DNA of 64,000 bases, from positions 2,054,001 through 2,118,000 of the forward strand of contig NZ_JAUSZN010000001.1 of the NCBI RefSeq assembly GCF_030817595.1, written 5' to 3'. Under the pieces are notes generated by a model, which saw nothing but the letters and a program-made list of their open reading frames with translations, was not told the origin of the DNA and ran no database searches. This DNA comes from Neobacillus niacini. GTDB taxonomy: Bacteria > Bacillota > Bacilli > Bacillales > Cytobacillaceae. The number at the start of each line of letters is the position of its first letter. Position 1 is the stretch's first letter. The translations under genes were made by a program, and so were the position numbers. Of this stretch, positions 62,712-64,000 are shown one piece after another.

Positions 62712-63806
62712 TCAAAACGATGAGGAGAGTCGTAGAATTTTATTTTTATCTTTTTCGAAAAAAACAGGCTCATTTTTACTTGCAGCTAGATAAAAATGAT
62801 CAATAATATTCATCATATAAACCCCATGCTCTGCAGGAGCCATTAATGGATCACCTGATAAAATACTATTTGTAAAATGTTCAAATTCATTCTTTAATTT
62901 AATATTTGGGTTCAAAATAGGAGAAATATCTACACAGGTATCCAGCAGTTCAGAATGAATCTTTAACTCACCATTTATGAGAGAAACTCCACCTTTTGTT
63001 CCTAGTATTTCTACATACTGCTTGTCTTTTTCAATATTGGAGGCCCAGCTGAATTCAAAATTTACAGTTGCCCCATTTTTAAGACCAATAAAACCTATGG
63101 CAGAATCTTCAACATTAAAGATACCATTTGGATTTCCCTTATATCCATTTCGATTACGTGTAGTCGTTTGATCAAAATTATTATAAGTGGCTCCAGTCAC
63201 ATAGGAAGGTTCTGGCATACCCATTAGGTACATGGCTAAATCAAGATAGTGAACCCCCAAATCTATCATAACTCCGCCGCCAGCATAATCTTTATTGGTA
63301 AACCAAGTGCCTCTACCCGGTATCCCACTTCTTCTAATCCAGCCAGCCTTTGCCTGGTATATTTCACCTAGGTAGCCCGCATCAATATATTTCTTCAGGT
63401 AAACAGCTTCATTTGTAAAGCGGTTATTTAAGCCCAGAATTACCTTTTTCCCTGATTTATTTTTTGCTTCAACGATTTTTTTAGCTTCGATTGCATTTAC
63501 TGCTAACGGTTTCTCACAATGAACATTTACTCCCTTTAAAAGAGCATAAATGGAAATTTCAGCGTGCAGGTAGTTTGGTGTACAAACACTTACAAGATCC
63601 AAATCTTCAGCATTAAGCATATCTTTATAATTACTATAAACTTTTTCAATCTTATATTTATCTGCTAATCTGTTAGCATTTTCAATATTCACATCACAGA
63701 TGGAGACTAATTCAATATTAGCGAGATTCATATAATTATTTAAATGTTTTCTTTCCGCATTACTTCCAGCACCTATTAACCCATATCTTAATTTCCGATT
63801 ATTCAT
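62712..63806 (-). CDS. Gfo/Idh/MocA-family dehydrogenase
   Basis: A 364-aa protein with AAGGAGAGG before ATG 63806. Rossmann motif LRYGLIGAGSNAERKHLNNY; lysine in VHCEKPLAV; ILGLNNRFTNEAVYLKKY; catalytic Asp-His in VMIDLGVHYLDLAMYLMG. It has the same subgroup hallmarks as 53518 (the NRF and GxxIDxGxHxLD patterns). It follows a TIM-barrel gene that runs off the window edge, so another dehydrogenase/TIM-barrel pair continues the island to the right. The role is probably NAD-dependent oxidation of a glycoside at C3. Confidence 0.88.
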   Translation of the reverse strand: MNNRKLRYGLIGAGSNAERKHLNNYMNLANIELVSICDVNIENANRLADKYKIEKVYSNYKDMLNAEDLDLVSVCTPNYLHAEISIYALLKGVNVHCEKPLAVNAIEAKKIVEAKNKSGKKVILGLNNRFTNEAVYLKKYIDAGYLGEIYQAKAGWIRRSGIPGRGTWFTNKDYAGGGVMIDLGVHYLDLAMYLMGMPEPSYVTGATYNNFDQTTTRNRNGYKGNPNGIFNVEDSAIGFIGLKNGATVNFEFSWASNIEKDKQYVEILGTKGGVSLINGELKIHSELLDTCVDISPILNPNIKLKNEFEHFTNSILSGDPLMAPAEHGVYMMNIIDHFYLAASKNEPVFFEKDKNKILRLSSSF

Positions 63807-63828
63807 GTCTTAACCTCTCCTTCATGCT

Positions 63829-64000
63829 CTAAAATGCAAGCTTCCTCATGTATTCGATTGTAAAATCGATTCCTTTTTCACCAAGTTCACCAGTCCAAAC
63901 TGGTGAATGCGGTTCAATACTTAAGCCCCCGGTATAGCCTTTCACTCTTAATAATGAAATAAAGGTTTTCCAATCCGTTTGATCCAAACCTGCTGGCGGA
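63829..64000 (-). CDS. TIM-barrel sugar isomerase/epimerase-like protein, C-terminal fragment
   Basis: The last 56 codons of a gene cut by the right edge. The readable end, GLDQTDWKTFISLLRVKGY then GGLSIEPHSPVWTGELGEKG and the final YMRKLAF, is the C-terminal strand and helix of the same TIM-barrel family as its neighbours, with the last metal-ligand Glu in SIEPH. It lies 22 nt upstream of the Gfo/Idh gene and is surely in the same operon. Confidence 0.8.
   Translation of the reverse strand, partial: PPAGLDQTDWKTFISLLRVKGYTGGLSIEPHSPVWTGELGEKGIDFTIEYMRKLAF

Overview
The window looks like chromosomal DNA of a low-GC, endospore-forming Bacillaceae, probably a Bacillus/Neobacillus-type soil or plant-associated species. 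The evidence is a YhcN/YlaJ-type spore lipoprotein, CitA/CitB-type two-component systems, a Bacillus-type CitM-like citrate carrier, split LigD-type end-joining enzymes, strong AGGAGG ribosome sites with frequent TTG/GTG starts, and CcpA (cre) operators. Genus is an inference. Nearly all genes lie on the minus strand. I saw no rRNA, tRNA, CRISPR array or complete insertion sequence.

Layout. (1) 1-9.7 kb handles organic acids: the N-terminus of an AEC carrier, a 48-aa protein, a CitMHS citrate carrier, two CitA/CitB-type sensor/regulator pairs and a TctCBA tripartite tricarboxylate transporter. The two transporter promoters share an 18-nt direct-repeat motif (TGAACAAAATGRACAAAA) and each has a cre box downstream. 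(2) 9.8-15.4 kb is mixed housekeeping: spore lipoprotein, divergent LigD-type ligase and polymerase, a fumarylacetoacetase-family enzyme, an ECF sigma/anti-sigma pair and a lone phage-type helicase loader. (3) 15.4-24.1 kb holds a CUT1 sugar ABC transporter (one permease frameshifted), an AraC regulator, a TIM-barrel isomerase-like enzyme, a drug-efflux-type MFS protein and a GH43 beta-xylosidase. A carboxylesterase remnant and a 52-bp tandem repeat array follow. (4) 24.6-64 kb is a glycoside-catabolic island.

The island carries three pairs resembling C-glycoside deglycosidase alpha (TIM-barrel, DgpC/CarC-like) and beta (DUF6379, DgpB/CarB-like) subunits. It also has five Gfo/Idh/MocA dehydrogenases, a GMC flavin oxidoreductase (CarA/pyranose-oxidase-like), further TIM-barrel isomerase/lyase-like proteins, four GPH symporters, GH35-, GH106-like and GH3 enzymes, an aldo/keto reductase and a glucokinase. 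A coherent reading is import of plant glycosides, oxidation of the sugar at C3, elimination or hydrolysis of the C-C or C-O bond by metal-dependent TIM barrels, reduction of the keto-sugar and phosphorylation of glucose. Substrates are not proven by sequence.

Regulation also looks unusual. Two AraC proteins are fused to a full-length GH39-like domain that keeps the nucleophile Glu but has lost the acid/base Asn-Glu, at the same residue numbers in both. This suggests a glycosidase fold reused as a sugar sensor. Four island promoters share a module of an AT-rich dyad about 170-185 nt upstream of the start codon and a cre box; three of them also share a conserved block.
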